Shown here piece by piece: positions 33,299-42,498 of a DNA stretch of 64,000 nucleotides. The notes below the pieces were generated by a model that worked only from the letters and a program-made list of their open reading frames with translations, did no database searches and was not told where the DNA came from. This DNA is from UBA3210 sp048359995 (lineage in GTDB: Bacteria > Bacillota_I > Bacilli_A > RFN20 > CAG-449), in contig DBGCPK010000005.1 of the NCBI GenBank assembly GCA_048359995.1, positions 1 through 64,000 on the forward strand. Direction: 5' to 3'. Numbering within the stretch: the first letter of the stretch is position 1; each line of letters begins with the position of its first letter. The translations under genes and the position numbers were made by a program.

Positions 33299-34258
33299 AT
33301 GCTGGAAAACACGGTCGTATATGCTTTAAGCGCCAATAAGGTTTTGGCAAAAGAAATCGCTGACAAATTGAAAGTTCCTCTGAAACAGGCGAAAGTCACT
33401 CATTTCGCAGACGGAGAAATCCTATGCGAACCGATCGAGACAATTCGCGAGAAAAACGTTTACGTCATTCAGTCCACTTGTTGCCCCGTTACGGAAAACC
33501 TGTTTGAAATTTTGGTCTTCGTAGACGCGTTAAAAAGGGCTTCGGCGCACGAAATCAATGTCGTGATTCCCTATTTCGGATACGCTCGTCAGGATCGGAA
33601 GAGCAAACCGCGTCAACCGATTACCTCGCGCTTAGTCGCCGATTTATTGAAGACCGCGGGAGTTCACCGAGTTATCACCATCGATTTGCACGCACCGCAG
33701 ATTCAAGGCTTTTTTTCCTGCTTGGTCGACGAACTGACCGCGATTCCTTTGATTACCGATTATTATTGGAAATATAAGAATAATCCGAACGTGGTCATCG
33801 TTTCTCCGGATCACGGAGGAGTAAACCGCGCAAGGAAGATCGCCGAAAAGCTGAATCTTCCGATTGCGATCATCGACAAACGGAGAACCGGTCCGAATGT
33901 GGCCGAAGTGATGAATATCATCGGAAACGTCGACGGAAAGGATTGCATTATGATCGACGATATGATCGATACGGCAGGATCATGTTCCGCCGGTGCGAAA
34001 GTGCTGAAAGAACAAGGAGCGCGCAGCGTACGCATTGCCTGTACGCACGGCATCTTCTCTTCTCCCGCGGAAGAACGGGTGCTGGACGGGCTTTTCGAAG
34101 AGATCGTCTTTACCAATACCATTCCTCTGCAAAAGAAGATGGATCATGGGATCGTCAAAGTCTTATCCGTCGGACCGATGCTTGCAAAGGTCATCGAAAA
34201 CATCGAAACGGGTGAAGCCGTATCCAACGTCTACAATTTATATAACCATATCGATTGA
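33299..34258 (+). CDS. prs: Ribose-phosphate pyrophosphokinase
   Basis: Prs makes PRPP from ribose 5-phosphate and ATP for nucleotide, His and Trp synthesis. The 319-residue protein has the FADGEI block, the catalytic PYFGYARQDRK, the flexible DKRRTG segment and the PRPP-binding MIDDMIDTAGS loop. The reading frame extends upstream through the leader, but the ATG at 33299 follows AAAGGA and gives the usual length. Confidence 0.97.
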   Translation: MLENTVVYALSANKVLAKEIADKLKVPLKQAKVTHFADGEILCEPIETIREKNVYVIQSTCCPVTENLFEILVFVDALKRASAHEINVVIPYFGYARQDRKSKPRQPITSRLVADLLKTAGVHRVITIDLHAPQIQGFFSCLVDELTAIPLITDYYWKYKNNPNVVIVSPDHGGVNRARKIAEKLNLPIAIIDKRRTGPNVAEVMNIIGNVDGKDCIMIDDMIDTAGSCSAGAKVLKEQGARSVRIACTHGIFSSPAEERVLDGLFEEIVFTNTIPLQKKMDHGIVKVLSVGPMLAKVIENIETGEAVSNVYNLYNHID

Positions 34259-34263
34259 AATAC

Positions 34264-34298
34264 AACGCCCGCGTCGGATTCTCGGGCGTTTTCTTTTG
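34264..34298 (+). terminator. Terminator after prs
   Basis: AACGCCCG and CGGGCGTT form an eight-base stem followed by TTCTTTT. Confidence 0.85.
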
Positions 34299-34300
34299 CA

Positions 34301-34340
34301 AAAAAAAGAACTGATCGGATCAGATCCTTTCAGTTCTTTT
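34301..34340 (-). terminator. Terminator after the lipoprotein gene
   Basis: AAAAGAACTGA and TCAGTTCTTTTTTT on the minus strand, immediately after the lipoprotein stop codon. It lies back to back with the prs terminator between convergent genes. Confidence 0.85.
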
Positions 34341-34352
34341 CTTTTATTTGCC

Positions 34353-36005
34353 TTATTTCGTAACAGAAGCGACAGGTGTTTCACCGGACAAATCGTAGGT
34401 GAATGTATAGGTTCCTGCTACCAAAACGGTGATGTTGTCTCCGGTGACATCGAAGCAGTCTGCGCAAGACGAATCGACGACGAGTTGACCGTTCGCAGTG
34501 GCTCCACCGTATTGAATTTCCCAGTTATCCGTGTTGTTGGACAACTTGAATTGATCGTCTACGGCAAGAGAAACCGTGCAAGCATAGACGTCGGCAGTGT
34601 CGGTCGCCACGAGTTTGTAGGATTCCTGACACGCCCATCCGCTCATGGAACCTCTGACGTAGAGATAATCAAACGGAGTAACGACGTTATAGATGATCGG
34701 ACTTACTTTATTGGTGCTGTCGTAAGCGATTTCGTATGTGACTGACGTCGTATTGCCGTCCGCATCCGTCTTTTTATAGACTTGCGAATAACCGTAGACG
34801 GAAATCGTATCGCCGACTTTCGGTGCGGCTTCGCCTTCTTTCAATACCGCGGAATAAACTTGGAAAGCGTAAGTAGCGGTGTCTCCTTCCTCGGTTTCAA
34901 CTTCCGGCATAGCGAGATAGAAAGAGTAAGATTTGTAAGACTCATTGTAAGTCGGTTCGGAAATCACTTCACCGCGTACTCTCATCATGACGGTCTTATC
35001 TACGAATCCGTCGGCTTTCATCGCCGCGATCGCGTCGGCAACCGTTATCGTCTTGATAAGATTATCGACATTTTCCGGCAGAGTCAAAACCGCTAAGGTC
35101 TTCGAAGAAGTGTAAGAAACGCTCCAATTGCCGCCGTCCGGATTGATCAGTTGTTTTCCGGTGTTCCACGGATCGGTCGTATCGAAATCCGCTCCGCCGA
35201 TGACGATGCAGTATTCATAGGACATTTCCAGAGGTCCGATACCGATGACGATGTCTTCGTAAGTGGTTTCGAAAGTGGTCTGTCCGGAATCATCGGTGGA
35301 TTTGGTCAGTTGAGTCCAGTTGGCCCAACCATCAAACGCACCGTAGATGTAGAGGTTTTCGTCTTCCGCGATTTCGGTTCCGGAGTAGTACACTTTGAGT
35401 TTCGCGTTTCCTTTAACGTTTTGCAGATCGTCTCTCTGCGTTGCGGAAATTTTCAGATGATCTTCTGTCGTGGCCTCTCCTACTTTTTCGTGTTCGGTGT
35501 AAAGTTGGAAAGTGGATCCGTCCGGTTTTGTTCCCGTTTTTCCAGCAAGTCCATTTGGATTGAAAGTAAAAGTGTATTGACCGGCTTCGGTAATGGCGTT
35601 GTTGTTATCTACGCCGTCCGGATACCAGTCTTTGACAGCACCTTCACCATCGAAATAACGGACTTTGTATTCCCATTTGATAGCCGCGCCTTCTGCGTCG
35701 ACCAGATCTTCTTCGGCGATCGAACCGGTTAAGGTATAAGTTCCGTCGCCTACCGGACTAAGATAGAAGATTTCGAAGTTTTCTTTTGTCCAGAACAATT
35801 CGCTCCAATCGTTTCCGGTACCGACGATATAGTAGCCGGCGTTACCGTACGTGTGGCCCCACGAACTTGCCTCTCCTCCACCACTTCCTCCGGTGGAAGG
35901 ATTTTCGTTTGGCGTTACAGATGATGAACCATCTTTTTTGCCGCCGCCGCATCCTACTAGCATACCCACGGCTAATAAGGACACTAATAAAAGTTTTTTA
36001 TTCAT
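34353..36005 (-). CDS. Lipoprotein with carbohydrate-binding-like modules
   Basis: The 550-residue protein has a lipobox (LAVGMLVGC) followed by a flexible Gly/Ser/Lys linker, so it is tethered outside the membrane. Three beta-sandwich modules are suggested by repeated aromatic patterns: AGYYIVGTGNDWSELFW, NLYIYGAFDGWANWTQL and FDYLYVRGSMSGWACQES. Such V/I-x-G-x-x-x-x-W motifs are typical of SusE/SusF-like starch-binding domains. A central segment (about 320-430, DKTVMMRVRGEVISEP) looks like an OB-fold domain. No catalytic residues are seen. Glycan capture at the cell surface is the likely role. It has its own promoter and terminator and runs against replication. Confidence 0.75.
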   Translation of the reverse strand: MNKKLLLVSLLAVGMLVGCGGGKKDGSSSVTPNENPSTGGSGGGEASSWGHTYGNAGYYIVGTGNDWSELFWTKENFEIFYLSPVGDGTYTLTGSIAEEDLVDAEGAAIKWEYKVRYFDGEGAVKDWYPDGVDNNNAITEAGQYTFTFNPNGLAGKTGTKPDGSTFQLYTEHEKVGEATTEDHLKISATQRDDLQNVKGNAKLKVYYSGTEIAEDENLYIYGAFDGWANWTQLTKSTDDSGQTTFETTYEDIVIGIGPLEMSYEYCIVIGGADFDTTDPWNTGKQLINPDGGNWSVSYTSSKTLAVLTLPENVDNLIKTITVADAIAAMKADGFVDKTVMMRVRGEVISEPTYNESYKSYSFYLAMPEVETEEGDTATYAFQVYSAVLKEGEAAPKVGDTISVYGYSQVYKKTDADGNTTSVTYEIAYDSTNKVSPIIYNVVTPFDYLYVRGSMSGWACQESYKLVATDTADVYACTVSLAVDDQFKLSNNTDNWEIQYGGATANGQLVVDSSCADCFDVTGDNITVLVAGTYTFTYDLSGETPVASVTK

Positions 36006-36343
36006 TTCTCTCCCTTTCTTTTATGTAACTCCATTATAACGCCTAAAAATAAAATTGGAAATAAATTTATGAAAAAAACGGGACTTAACCGGCAAAAAAT
36101 GAAAACGCTTTCTTCTTTGCAATTTTGATTTTCGACACAAACATGATGGTGTAGTTGATTTTTCACAAAAATTCGCAACCGAATGTCGAAAATCGGAATA
36201 TATTCGGCGAATTCCGCGAAGAATAAGGAACGGATACGAACAAATAAAGAAGTTTAGTTCAGCTGTTTTTTTTCGTTAAAGGAAAAGTTCTAATACTGCT
36301 TTTCTTCTTAAATTTGCGCTATCTCGGGCATTGTTCACCCCTA
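36006..36343. other. Intergenic region with lipoprotein promoter and paired TGTCGAA words
   Basis: On the minus strand TTTCCA and TATAAT (36033-36061) are 17 bases apart and should drive the lipoprotein gene. Further away, GATTTTCGACA (36127-36137) and TGTCGAAAATC (36184-36194) are perfect inverted copies that each contain a Spo0A-box word. I see no gene in the remainder. Confidence 0.5.
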
Positions 36344-36372
36344 TTGACAAATGAGTACGCATCGGGTAGAAT
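36344..36372 (+). promoter_or_regulatory. Promoter of the 133-aa membrane-protein gene
   Basis: A perfect TTGACA (36344-36349), 17 bases, then TAGAAT (36367-36372). GGAGGT follows before the start codon. Confidence 0.85.
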
Positions 36373-36405
36373 CGAATTGAAAAGGGAAGGAGGTAAGAAA
36401 CATCG

Positions 36406-36807
36406 ATGAATAGTTTCTTGTTATTTTGGGTTAGGGCAGGAAGAAAATATTCAAAAATCCGCGAAGACGAAAGGCTTAGGGAAAAGAGCGTAAGGCTGGG
36501 CATCAGGTCGATTGTGCAAAGCATTGCCTGTGCCGCGTTAATGGTGCTTAGCATTTGGCTTCTTACCACTTGTCTTGGCAACCTGCAGGGAAGCGACAAT
36601 TCTTTTATCTTAAATATCGCCGGAGTCATTATCGGCGCCGGATGCGCGGTTGCATTATTGATCCAAGGTATGGTAGGTTCGCTCATTTATCTGGTCTACC
36701 AATTCAAACTGAACAGACGTCCAGTGCGTTGGATTGGACTCGCAATATGGATCGCCGCACTCGTAGCGGTAATCGTGACTGCCATTCTTCTGTTCGCGGC
36801 GCTTTGA
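36406..36807 (+). CDS. Hypothetical membrane protein, 133 aa
   Basis: The function is not recognised. A basic, charged N-terminus (about residues 10-33) is followed by three hydrophobic helices at about 40-60, 69-97 and 108-132. The length and layout resemble small DUF membrane proteins of unknown role. It has a near-consensus promoter, a strong GGAGGT site and its own terminator, so it is probably expressed as a single gene at a good level. Confidence 0.7.
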   Translation: MNSFLLFWVRAGRKYSKIREDERLREKSVRLGIRSIVQSIACAALMVLSIWLLTTCLGNLQGSDNSFILNIAGVIIGAGCAVALLIQGMVGSLIYLVYQFKLNRRPVRWIGLAIWIAALVAVIVTAILLFAAL

Positions 36808-36834
36808 AACTCAAATAAAATCTGACAAATATCG

Positions 36835-36871
36835 GTCTTCGCGCATCGTGGGTGAGCGAAGACTTTATTTT
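36835..36871 (+). terminator. Terminator after the 133-aa membrane-protein gene
   Basis: GTCTTCGC and GCGAAGAC form a perfect eight-base stem followed by TTTATTTTT. Confidence 0.85.
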
Positions 36872-36965
36872 TATACGGAATTTTCGCAATTTCTAAAAAT
36901 CATTGCCTTCAAAGGCTTTCGATAAAAGCGTTCTCTTTTTAAGCGGTATTGTCGCATTTTCCTAT

Positions 36966-36996
36966 GAAAAAAGCCGCTACGGGAGTAACGGCTTTT
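36966..36996 (-). terminator. Terminator after ppdK
   Basis: AAAAGCCG and CGGCTTTTTT on the minus strand, about 70 bases after the ppdK stop codon. Confidence 0.8.
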
Positions 36997-37067
36997 ACTG
37001 AATCGCTGATTTCAAACGATTCGATGAAGTACGACGAGTTTGTCGCCGTTCTTCAAACGAGAAATCG

Positions 37068-39701
37068 CTATTTATTTTTCGCTTTGATCGCGGCCTGTGC
37101 TGCGGCAAGACGAGCAACAGGTACGCGGAACGGAGAGCAGGAGACGTAGTCCAATCCGGCATTGTGGTAGAACTGAATGGAGTTCGGTTCTCCGCCGGTT
37201 TCTCCGCATACGCCGATGTGAAGATCAGGGCGCGTCGAGCGGCCGAGTTTGACCGCCATCGTTACCAATTTGCCGACGCCGTGCTGATCCAAAGTCTTGA
37301 ACGGATCTTCTTCGAAAATCTTATTTCCGTAGTAGTCCGGAAGGAACTTGGTTACGTCGTCGCGGGAGAACCCGAAGGTCATCTGCGTCAAGTCATTGGT
37401 GCCGAAAGAGAAGAATTCGGCTTCGCCGGCGATTTCGTCGGCCAAAAGTGCCGCGCGAGGAATTTCGATCATCGTACCGACGTGATAGGTCATATTGACG
37501 CCGGCTTCCGCGATCAGTTTATCCGCGGTGGTCGTGATGATATTCTTGACGAATTTCAATTCTTTGACTTCGAGTACGAGAGGGACCATGATTTCCGGCG
37601 TAATCGGTTTTCCGGTCTTTTTCTGTACGGCGATCGCCGCTTTGATAATCGCGGTGGTCTGCATTTCGCAAATTTCCGGATAAGAGACAGCCAGACGGCA
37701 ACCGCGGTGTCCCATCATCGGGTTGAATTCGTGAAGTTCTTCGCATCTCGCCTTTACCTGTTCGACGGTACGTCCGGTCGCTTTGGCGAGTTCGGCGATT
37801 TTATCTTCTTCCTGTGGCAGGAATTCGTGGAGAGGCGGATCCAAAAGGCGAACGTTGACGTTCATTCCGTCCATAATTTCGTAAAGCCCTTCGAAATCGG
37901 ACTGCTGCATCGGTTCGAGTTCTTTCAACGCCGCTTTTCTTTCTTCGACGTTGTCGGCGAGAATCATCTTTCTCATCGAGAAAATGCGGTCCTTATCGAA
38001 GAACATATGTTCGGTACGGCAGAGGCCGATTCCTTCCGCGCCGAATTCTTTGGCTTGTTTGGCGTCTCTCGGAGTGTCGGCGTTCGTGCGGATTTTCAGC
38101 GTTCTGGCTGCGTCGACCCAAGACATCAGGCGACCGAAATAGCCGGAAGAAAGATCCGGATTGACGGTTTTGATCGAGCCGAGATAAACTTTTCCGGTCG
38201 AACCGTCGATCGAGAACGTATCGTTTTCGGTGTACACTTTGCCGTCGATCGTTACGGTCTTGGCTTCTTCGTCGATCAAAGCCGCGGAGCAACCGCAGAC
38301 ACAGCATTTACCCATACCGCGAGCGACAACGGCGGCGTGGGAAGTCATACCGCCTCTCATCGTCAGAATCGCTTCGGAAGCGACCATACCGATGATGTCC
38401 TCAGGCGAGGTTTCGGCGCGGACAAGGACGACTTTTTCGCCGTTCTGATGTCTTCTTTCCGCTTCTTCCGCGGTGAAAGCGAGTTTACCTGTTCCGGCAC
38501 CCGGACCGGCGGCAAGACCCGTGGCGATCGGCGTCGCTTTTTCGACTTCGTTTTTGTCGAAGTTCGGGAGCAACAATTTATCGAAAGAGACAGGATCGAT
38601 TCTTAACACGGCTTCATCGGTGGTGATCAAGCCTTCGTCGACCATATCGCAGGCCATTTTCAGTGCGGCGGCCGGAGTTCTCTTTCCGTTACGCGTCTGC
38701 AAGAAATAGAGTTTTCCTTCTTCGACGGTGAATTCCATATCCTGCATATCGCGATAATGGGCTTCCATCATCTTGATGGTTTTGATGAACTGATCGTAGA
38801 CTTCCGGCATTCTTCTCTTCAATTCGTCGATGTGAAGAGGCGTGCGGATACCGGCAACGACGTCTTCGCCCTGCGCATTCGGAAGATATTCTGCGGAAAC
38901 GACTTTTTCGCCGGTTCCCGGATCGCGAGAGAAAGCGACGCCGGTTCCGGAGGTTTCGCCCTTATTTCCGAAAGCCATCGATTGGACGTTAACCGCGGTT
39001 CCCCAAGAATAAGGAATCGAGTTCATCATTCTGTAAACGTTGGCTCTCGGGTTGTCCCAAGAACGGAAAACCGCTTTGACCGCTTCGATCAGTTGAACGT
39101 ACGGATCGCTCGGGAATTCTTCGTTGAAGACGTTTTTGTAGTATTCTTTGTAACGGACGACGAGGTCTTTGAGTTCGTCGGCGGTTACTTCGGTGTCGAG
39201 TTTGTAGCCCTTTTCTTCTTTCAGGCTGTCGAGCATCTTGTCCATATCGGTTCTCGGATGCCCTTTGGCGATGTTGGTGAACATCAGAATGAAACGGCGA
39301 TAACTGTCATAGGCAAATCTTTCGTTGCTGGTCTCTTTGGCCAAAACTTCGACGGTGCGGTCGTTTAACCCCAAATTGAGAATGGTATCCATCATACCCG
39401 GCATGGATACTCTGGCACCCGATCTGACGGAAACCAGCAGCGGGTTGTGATCGCCGCCGAAAGTTTTTCCGGTGATCTCTTCTACATGGTGTACGTTGGC
39501 GTAGATTTCTTCGATGACGTGTTCAGGCAATTTCTTTCCGTTGTCATAATAAAGAGTACACGCTTCGGTGGTAATGGTGAACCCCTGCGGAATCGGGACT
39601 CCGATGTGAGTCATTTCAGCAAGGCCCGCGCCTTTACCGCCCAAGAGTTCTTTACCAAGACCATGTGCTTCGCTGAACGCATAGACATATTTTTTTGGCA
39701 T
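37068..39701 (-). CDS. ppdK: Pyruvate, phosphate dikinase
   Basis: PPDK interconverts phosphoenolpyruvate and pyruvate using AMP and PPi, and in anaerobes often runs in the direction of glycolysis. The 877-residue protein has the N-terminal ATP-grasp domain (ELLGGKGAGLAEM), the swivelling phosphohistidine domain with MRGGMTSHAAVVARGMGKCC, where the His is phosphorylated, and the C-terminal PEP/pyruvate barrel ending in HIGVCGETGG and DYVSCSPFRVPVARLAAAQA. CAGGAGG precedes the ATG. A separate PPDK regulatory protein is not next to it. Confidence 0.97.
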   Translation of the reverse strand: MPKKYVYAFSEAHGLGKELLGGKGAGLAEMTHIGVPIPQGFTITTEACTLYYDNGKKLPEHVIEEIYANVHHVEEITGKTFGGDHNPLLVSVRSGARVSMPGMMDTILNLGLNDRTVEVLAKETSNERFAYDSYRRFILMFTNIAKGHPRTDMDKMLDSLKEEKGYKLDTEVTADELKDLVVRYKEYYKNVFNEEFPSDPYVQLIEAVKAVFRSWDNPRANVYRMMNSIPYSWGTAVNVQSMAFGNKGETSGTGVAFSRDPGTGEKVVSAEYLPNAQGEDVVAGIRTPLHIDELKRRMPEVYDQFIKTIKMMEAHYRDMQDMEFTVEEGKLYFLQTRNGKRTPAAALKMACDMVDEGLITTDEAVLRIDPVSFDKLLLPNFDKNEVEKATPIATGLAAGPGAGTGKLAFTAEEAERRHQNGEKVVLVRAETSPEDIIGMVASEAILTMRGGMTSHAAVVARGMGKCCVCGCSAALIDEEAKTVTIDGKVYTENDTFSIDGSTGKVYLGSIKTVNPDLSSGYFGRLMSWVDAARTLKIRTNADTPRDAKQAKEFGAEGIGLCRTEHMFFDKDRIFSMRKMILADNVEERKAALKELEPMQQSDFEGLYEIMDGMNVNVRLLDPPLHEFLPQEEDKIAELAKATGRTVEQVKARCEELHEFNPMMGHRGCRLAVSYPEICEMQTTAIIKAAIAVQKKTGKPITPEIMVPLVLEVKELKFVKNIITTTADKLIAEAGVNMTYHVGTMIEIPRAALLADEIAGEAEFFSFGTNDLTQMTFGFSRDDVTKFLPDYYGNKIFEEDPFKTLDQHGVGKLVTMAVKLGRSTRPDLHIGVCGETGGEPNSIQFYHNAGLDYVSCSPFRVPVARLAAAQAAIKAKNK

Positions 39702-39744
39702 ATATTTCCTCCTGTAATGCGCCGCAATAAAAAATAATATTGAC

Positions 39745-39766
39745 GCGCATATTTATGCTACGCGAT
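39745..39766. repeat. Short palindrome upstream of ppdK
   Basis: CGCGCATATTTATGCTACGCG is nearly self-complementary and lies between the likely ppdK -10 region (TAAAAT near 39770) and the start codon. It could be a repressor site. No regulator is suggested by the sequence. Confidence 0.35.
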
Positions 39767-39867
39767 TATTTTAACATAAACCATAATGAAAAAAAACACT
39801 AATTTTCAGATATTCTCTTCGTCGGAAATCGAGGCTTCTTCGGGATAAATGAGAGAAAAAAATCCTT

Positions 39868-40470
39868 TTACTCGGTGAATTTCGGGTGATTTTTGATTTT
39901 TTCGGACCGACAGACTTTTTTTCCGAGAAAGTGAGAGATGATTCCGAAAGCCACGCCGAAAAGAGAACCGATCAGCACGTCGGTAAAATAATGCGCGCCG
40001 AGAAAAATTCTCGAAAAGGCGATCAGAAAAGCGATAGGATAAGTCAGAAACCCGAGTTTTTTCTTGTATAGGCAGATTCCCGTCGCCGCATTGAACGAAG
40101 AAAAGGAATGACCGGAAGGAAAAGAATAACCTTTCGGAAACGAGTAATGAATCGAAACCATAAAATCTTCAAACGCGGAACCGAAAGCCGCATAGTTAAG
40201 ATAAGGACGGGTTCGATGTATCAGGAGTTTCAAGCAATAATCGTTGAAAAGCCAACCGATCAGAAGAAACAATCCGGCGAAGAGGAGAACGATCGGACAT
40301 CTTTTCTTTTTGGAAACGACGACGACTAAGATTAGGATTAAAAGCAATATCCAAACAATGCCCGCTTCGCCGATCAAAGAAAAGAATTTCATCGCTTCAT
40401 TGATGAATTCGTTCCCGTGAATTTTCAGCATCCAGCCGGAGATAATCTCGTCGATTTTCTGAAAAAACAT
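39868..40470 (-). CDS. PAP2-family membrane phosphatase
   Basis: The 200-residue protein has about five membrane helices and all three PAP2 motifs: KLLIHRTRPYLN, SFPSGHSFSSF and SRIFLGAHYFTDVLIG. In bacteria such enzymes remove a phosphate from undecaprenyl pyrophosphate or lipid phosphates. The start at 40470 follows the DUF368 stop by two bases, so the two are one operon. Because DUF368 proteins transport undecaprenyl phosphate, a role in recycling the C55 carrier is the best guess. Confidence 0.9.
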   Translation of the reverse strand: MFFQKIDEIISGWMLKIHGNEFINEAMKFFSLIGEAGIVWILLLILILVVVVSKKKRCPIVLLFAGLFLLIGWLFNDYCLKLLIHRTRPYLNYAAFGSAFEDFMVSIHYSFPKGYSFPSGHSFSSFNAATGICLYKKKLGFLTYPIAFLIAFSRIFLGAHYFTDVLIGSLFGVAFGIISHFLGKKVCRSEKIKNHPKFTE

Positions 40471-40472
40471 AT

Positions 40473-41384
40473 TTAAACCCCGCTGTCCGGCGTTTCGACC
40501 GCGCTTTCTTCTTTCCGGCTCGCCCAACTTTCAAGAAGATAGGCGACAAGAATGCCGACGACGAGGACGACGACGCTTAAACAGATGTTCAGCGCGTCGA
40601 AGCGAACCGGATATTTTTCATCGGTAATCGTCAGGTAATAGATGGTCACGATCGAACCGATGATAAAACCGAGAATCGCAAAATAGGTCGAAGTCGTGTG
40701 CTTTTTAAGCAGGTATTTCATCAAGACGCTCATCAAAACGAATCCGATGATCAGTCCGATCGCCAGAGGAATGAGTACGAGAAGATTTCTCCCGACGTTG
40801 TTAAAACTCATCAAATCTTTCAGCACTTCGATCAAAGAAGTATATACGCCGAGAATCATCAAGGTCATGCTTCCCGATATTCCGGGTGCGACTAACGCGA
40901 CGGAGGAAACAAGCCCGGCCAAAAGGAGATAAAACCAAGTTCCCGCATTCAGTTCTTCGAGGTTGAGAACCTGATCGTTTTTGATAAAGCAAAGCGAGAC
41001 GACGAGCCCCATCGCCAGAATACCGATGACGATGCTTAAAGGATTCTCCTTGCCTTGAACTTTTTTATAGATAAAAGGTATGCCTCCGATGATGAATCCG
41101 ACAAACAGAGAAATGACGATCAAAGGGACATGGGACAGCCCGAGTTCGAGAGGAAAAACCAATCCGGCAAAGCCGACGATTGCGCCGATAATAAGAGGAA
41201 TAAGCACGAGAAGCGAGGATTTGAAATGGCGGAAAAATCCGGTGATCGCTTCCAGTATTTTATCGTAAATATTCATCAATACGGCAATCGTTCCGCCTGA
41301 AAAACCCGGAATGATCATCGAAACTCCGATGGCGATGCCCTTGCATCCGTCGATCAGAGGTTCCTTGAATTTCTTTTTGTCCAT
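40473..41384 (-). CDS. popT: DUF368 undecaprenyl-phosphate transporter (PopT type)
   Basis: DUF368 proteins have recently been identified as translocases that bring undecaprenyl phosphate back across the membrane. The 303-residue protein has eight to ten helices and the family repeat signature GVSMIIPGFSGGTIAVLMNIYDKILEA near the start and VALVAPGISGSMTLMILGVYTSLIEVL in the second half, related by internal pseudo-symmetry. A GGAAAC site precedes the ATG, and TTTTCA with TATACT 17 bases apart is a possible promoter. It is followed by a PAP2 phosphatase gene. Confidence 0.9.
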   Translation of the reverse strand: MDKKKFKEPLIDGCKGIAIGVSMIIPGFSGGTIAVLMNIYDKILEAITGFFRHFKSSLLVLIPLIIGAIVGFAGLVFPLELGLSHVPLIVISLFVGFIIGGIPFIYKKVQGKENPLSIVIGILAMGLVVSLCFIKNDQVLNLEELNAGTWFYLLLAGLVSSVALVAPGISGSMTLMILGVYTSLIEVLKDLMSFNNVGRNLLVLIPLAIGLIIGFVLMSVLMKYLLKKHTTSTYFAILGFIIGSIVTIYYLTITDEKYPVRFDALNICLSVVVLVVGILVAYLLESWASRKEESAVETPDSGV

Positions 41385-41509
41385 AGTTCGTTTCCTTTCG
41401 ATTATTTATTAGTATAAAGATATTTCTCGACGATGAAAAGAAGAATTGTTTTCACGGATACATAAAAAAACGATTTTCGGCGAATACTATGTTCGGAAAA
41501 GAGGTAGTT

Positions 41510-41812
41510 ATGTCAAAAATCAAATGTCGCGAATTCGAATGCAAGCACAATTACTGCGAAGCCTGTATGAAAAACGCCATCGAAGTTTCCGATTCCGCCT
41601 TGTGCGACAGTTTCGACACCAAGAACGACGATTCTCCCATCGACATCGAGTTCGGAATGGAAGAGGATTTCTTCTTGAATCAAGACGATAAGCAGGTACT
41701 CTGCCGTTGCAAAATCTGTAAAACCAACAGCGAGGGAATCTGTATCCGAAAACATCTTTCCGTCGGAGACGTCAACGACATGGCGAAGTGCGAGAGTTTC
41801 GAAAGAAGATAG
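41510..41812 (+). CDS. Cys-rich DUF1540-like protein, 100 aa
   Basis: The protein begins MSKIKCREFECKHNYCEACM and has a second Cys cluster (VLCRCKICKTNSEGICIRKH) plus single Cys residues near ASALCDSF-like and KCESF segments, a pattern matching DUF1540-type small zinc or metal proteins that are frequent in spore-forming Clostridia. The function is unknown. The ATG at 41510 has GAGGT upstream; an earlier in-frame start is less likely. A terminator follows. Confidence 0.75.
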   Translation: MSKIKCREFECKHNYCEACMKNAIEVSDSALCDSFDTKNDDSPIDIEFGMEEDFFLNQDDKQVLCRCKICKTNSEGICIRKHLSVGDVNDMAKCESFERR

Positions 41813-41820
41813 TCGCGGAA

Positions 41821-41859
41821 AAGTATATTCGTCTACGCATAGGTGAATATACTTTTTTT
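41821..41859 (+). terminator. Terminator after the Cys-rich protein gene
   Basis: AAGTATATTC and GAATATACTT form a ten-base stem followed by TTTTTT. Confidence 0.85.
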
Positions 41860-41940
41860 ATGAACGATTTTCCGAAATACGAGTGTACTTTTTTCGCGCT
41901 TTTTGGTAAGATTACCTTTGAATCGGAGGAGGAAAAAGCG

Positions 41941-42498
41941 ATGCTGCTATTTGTCGGTCTTGGAAATCCGGGGAAAGAATACGAAAAAACACGCCACAAT
42001 ACGGGCTTTGCCTGCATCGACGCTTTTTGCAAAGATCGCTTTTCTCTTCACATAGAAAAAAAAGGGTTCGGCGGGCTTTATACCAGCGTTAAAAGCGGAA
42101 CGAAAACGCTTCTTTTTTTGAAACCGCAGACATATATGAATCTGTCCGGAAACAGCGTCCGAGAAATCGTCAATTTCTTCAAAATTCCTCTGGAAAACGT
42201 GATCGTCATTTACGACGATATGGACTTGGAAACGGGTAAAATCCGCCTGCGCGGCGCCGGATCTTCCGGAGGACACAAAGGAATGAAAAGCGTGATCGAA
42301 AATTTAGGAACGGAAGAGATCAAAAGGATTCGCGTCGGAATCGGAAGAAACACAATACCGGTTATCGATTACGTTTTGGAAAAGCCGAATTCGGAACAGC
42401 AGAAGCAACTTGACGAAGCGATTCTCAAAGCGGAGAAAGCGATGCAGGATATCGTCGAACGCGGATTCGACCACGCGATGAACGTTTACAACCGATGA
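41941..42498 (+). CDS. pth: Peptidyl-tRNA hydrolase
   Basis: Pth releases peptidyl groups from dropped-off tRNAs. The 185-residue protein begins MLLFVGLGNPGKEYEKTRHN with the catalytic His in TRHN-x-G, and has the VIVIYDDMDL and GGHKGMKSVIE blocks. The frame is open further upstream, but GGAGGAGG before 41941 fixes the start. It overlaps mfd by four bases. Confidence 0.96.
   Translation: MLLFVGLGNPGKEYEKTRHNTGFACIDAFCKDRFSLHIEKKGFGGLYTSVKSGTKTLLFLKPQTYMNLSGNSVREIVNFFKIPLENVIVIYDDMDLETGKIRLRGAGSSGGHKGMKSVIENLGTEEIKRIRVGIGRNTIPVIDYVLEKPNSEQQKQLDEAILKAEKAMQDIVERGFDHAMNVYNR

Noticed and set aside
36276..36686. Minus-strand open frame opposite the 133-aa membrane protein
   Set aside because: It has no ribosome site, overlaps a promoter and terminator of the plus-strand gene and has shadow-like composition.
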